From Neodontobutis hainanensis (lineage: Eukaryota > Chordata > Actinopteri > Gobiiformes > Odontobutidae): 64,000 nucleotides of DNA. A program made the translations under genes and the position numbers. The stretch lies in contig JALDNG010000006.1 of the NCBI GenBank assembly GCA_024349245.1, positions 2,108,001 to 2,172,000 on the forward strand. Direction: 5' to 3'. The notes beneath the pieces were generated by a model that saw only the letters and a program-made list of their open reading frames with translations, was not told the DNA's origin and made no database searches. Position 1 is the first letter of the stretch. Each line of letters begins with the position of its first letter. Shown piece by piece: positions 63,355 to 64,000 of this stretch.

Positions 63355-63609
63355 ATGGGCATCACATATCGTATACATGAAGCGGCAGAGCAGCCAGGCG
63401 TGGAGCTGAACTCTACAGAGGTCATGGACTTGATCCTTAAGTACTGCTCTAATACACTATACCAAATCATTCACCAAGGAGACCTTATGAGGCTTAAAGA
63501 GGATCACTGGGCAGCCCTGATTCAAGGTACATTAACAGCTGAGAGTGAGCTAAAAGACGACAAAGAGGACAAGAAAGGAAGGAGCGCTAAGAGCACTGTG
63601 ATGTCTTGA
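63355..63609 (+). CDS. Unassigned small open frame (84 codons), weak candidate
   Basis: An uninterrupted frame from ATG to TGA with a mixed, protein-like composition: a possible amphipathic stretch (STEVMDLILKYCSNTLYQII), LKEDHWAALIQ, then a lysine/aspartate-rich charged tail (DDKEDKKGRS). It sits in sequence more balanced than its flanks. I do not recognise the family. Against a gene: an in-frame stop lies immediately upstream, no pyrimidine-rich acceptor precedes it, and 84 codons alone is not significant. A donor-like AAGGTACAT at about 63525 could end an exon. Alternatives are a conserved non-coding element or chance. Confidence 0.15.
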   Translation: MGITYRIHEAAEQPGVELNSTEVMDLILKYCSNTLYQIIHQGDLMRLKEDHWAALIQGTLTAESELKDDKEDKKGRSAKSTVMS

Positions 63610-64000
63610 TCAGTACATATTAATAACTAAAGGACACTTGTAGGAGAATCTAACCAGGACAGGGAGGTGAGGGGGTCATAGAGCGCAAGCATAGCCTGCA
63701 GTCAGAGGCCCTTTTATCTACAGAAACTTGCCTAAGGTTTCACTTTAAAATGTCCTTTTAGTTAGAAATGCATTTTTTATCTGGAACTGGAAGCAGTGCT
63801 TTTCTAAGATCTCTGTATTACTCAGTTTTACACAAAAATGCCACACCTTGTGTATAATCATGTCTTGTCTAAAGTTTTGAACTTTTGAACACTTATAATG
63901 TATAAATTGTTATGGTACTGAGAATCCACGGTTGCTCAATGACTTCGAAGGACAGAATTAATTACATTACAAAAAAGCTCAAAGATTGGGACTGCATGTT
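63610..64000. other. Non-coding AT-rich stretch
   Basis: AT-rich sequence to the end of the window; nothing recognised. Confidence 0.5.

Overview
The window looks like a piece of a ray-finned fish genome, most likely a percomorph (spiny-rayed) teleost. The evidence is the repeat content. There are three copies of a tRNA-derived SINE with the fish-type tail (GACGCTTTTATCCAAAGCG core), two copies of a dispersed repeat common in spiny-rayed fish (AGGGGTCGC...AGGGCTGACA...GGGAGGAAGCC), one Tc1-family transposase relic, several MITE-like or hairpin pieces, and long (CA)n and (TA)n microsatellites. Nothing bacterial, phage-like or organellar is visible.

I found no convincing protein-coding gene, rRNA or functional tRNA. 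Open frames are short, have no family resemblance and fit chance in AT-rich DNA or translation of microsatellites. The only frame with recognisable homology is the broken Tc1-like transposase on the minus strand near 5.83-6.36 kb. Two short frames (15.21-15.32 kb and 63.36-63.61 kb) are recorded as weak exon-like candidates only.

Layout. 0-10 kb: unique sequence, a 440-bp compound (CA)n tract, the Tc1 relic beside a truncated SINE, then regulatory-looking islands between 7.3 and 10.3 kb. 10-26 kb: AT-rich background with balanced-composition islands (13.3-13.8, 15.6-16.5, 18.05-18.47, 21.5-22.2, 23.2, 25.4-25.7 kb) rich in TAAT/ATTA homeodomain cores. 26-36 kb: a full-length SINE, an insertion flanked by a 15-bp direct repeat, islands near 28.5 and 29.6 kb, and a 307-bp MITE-like element at 35.6 kb. 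36-47 kb: an inverted-repeat element (39.5 kb), a CTCF-like site (39.0 kb), a dispersed repeat (44.2 kb) and further islands. 47-56 kb: two long (TA)n tracts bracketing islands at 47.9-48.9 and 50.4-50.8 kb. 56-64 kb: two clusters of tandem near-perfect hairpins, a repeat carrying a nested SINE, and islands near 58.4, 60.4-61.0 and 62.2 kb.

Best reading (inference): a gene desert or long intron in the neighbourhood of a developmental regulatory gene, with many candidate conserved non-coding elements set in ordinary fish repeats. I cannot name the locus. The 'conserved element' calls rest on composition and motif density alone; no alignment was possible.
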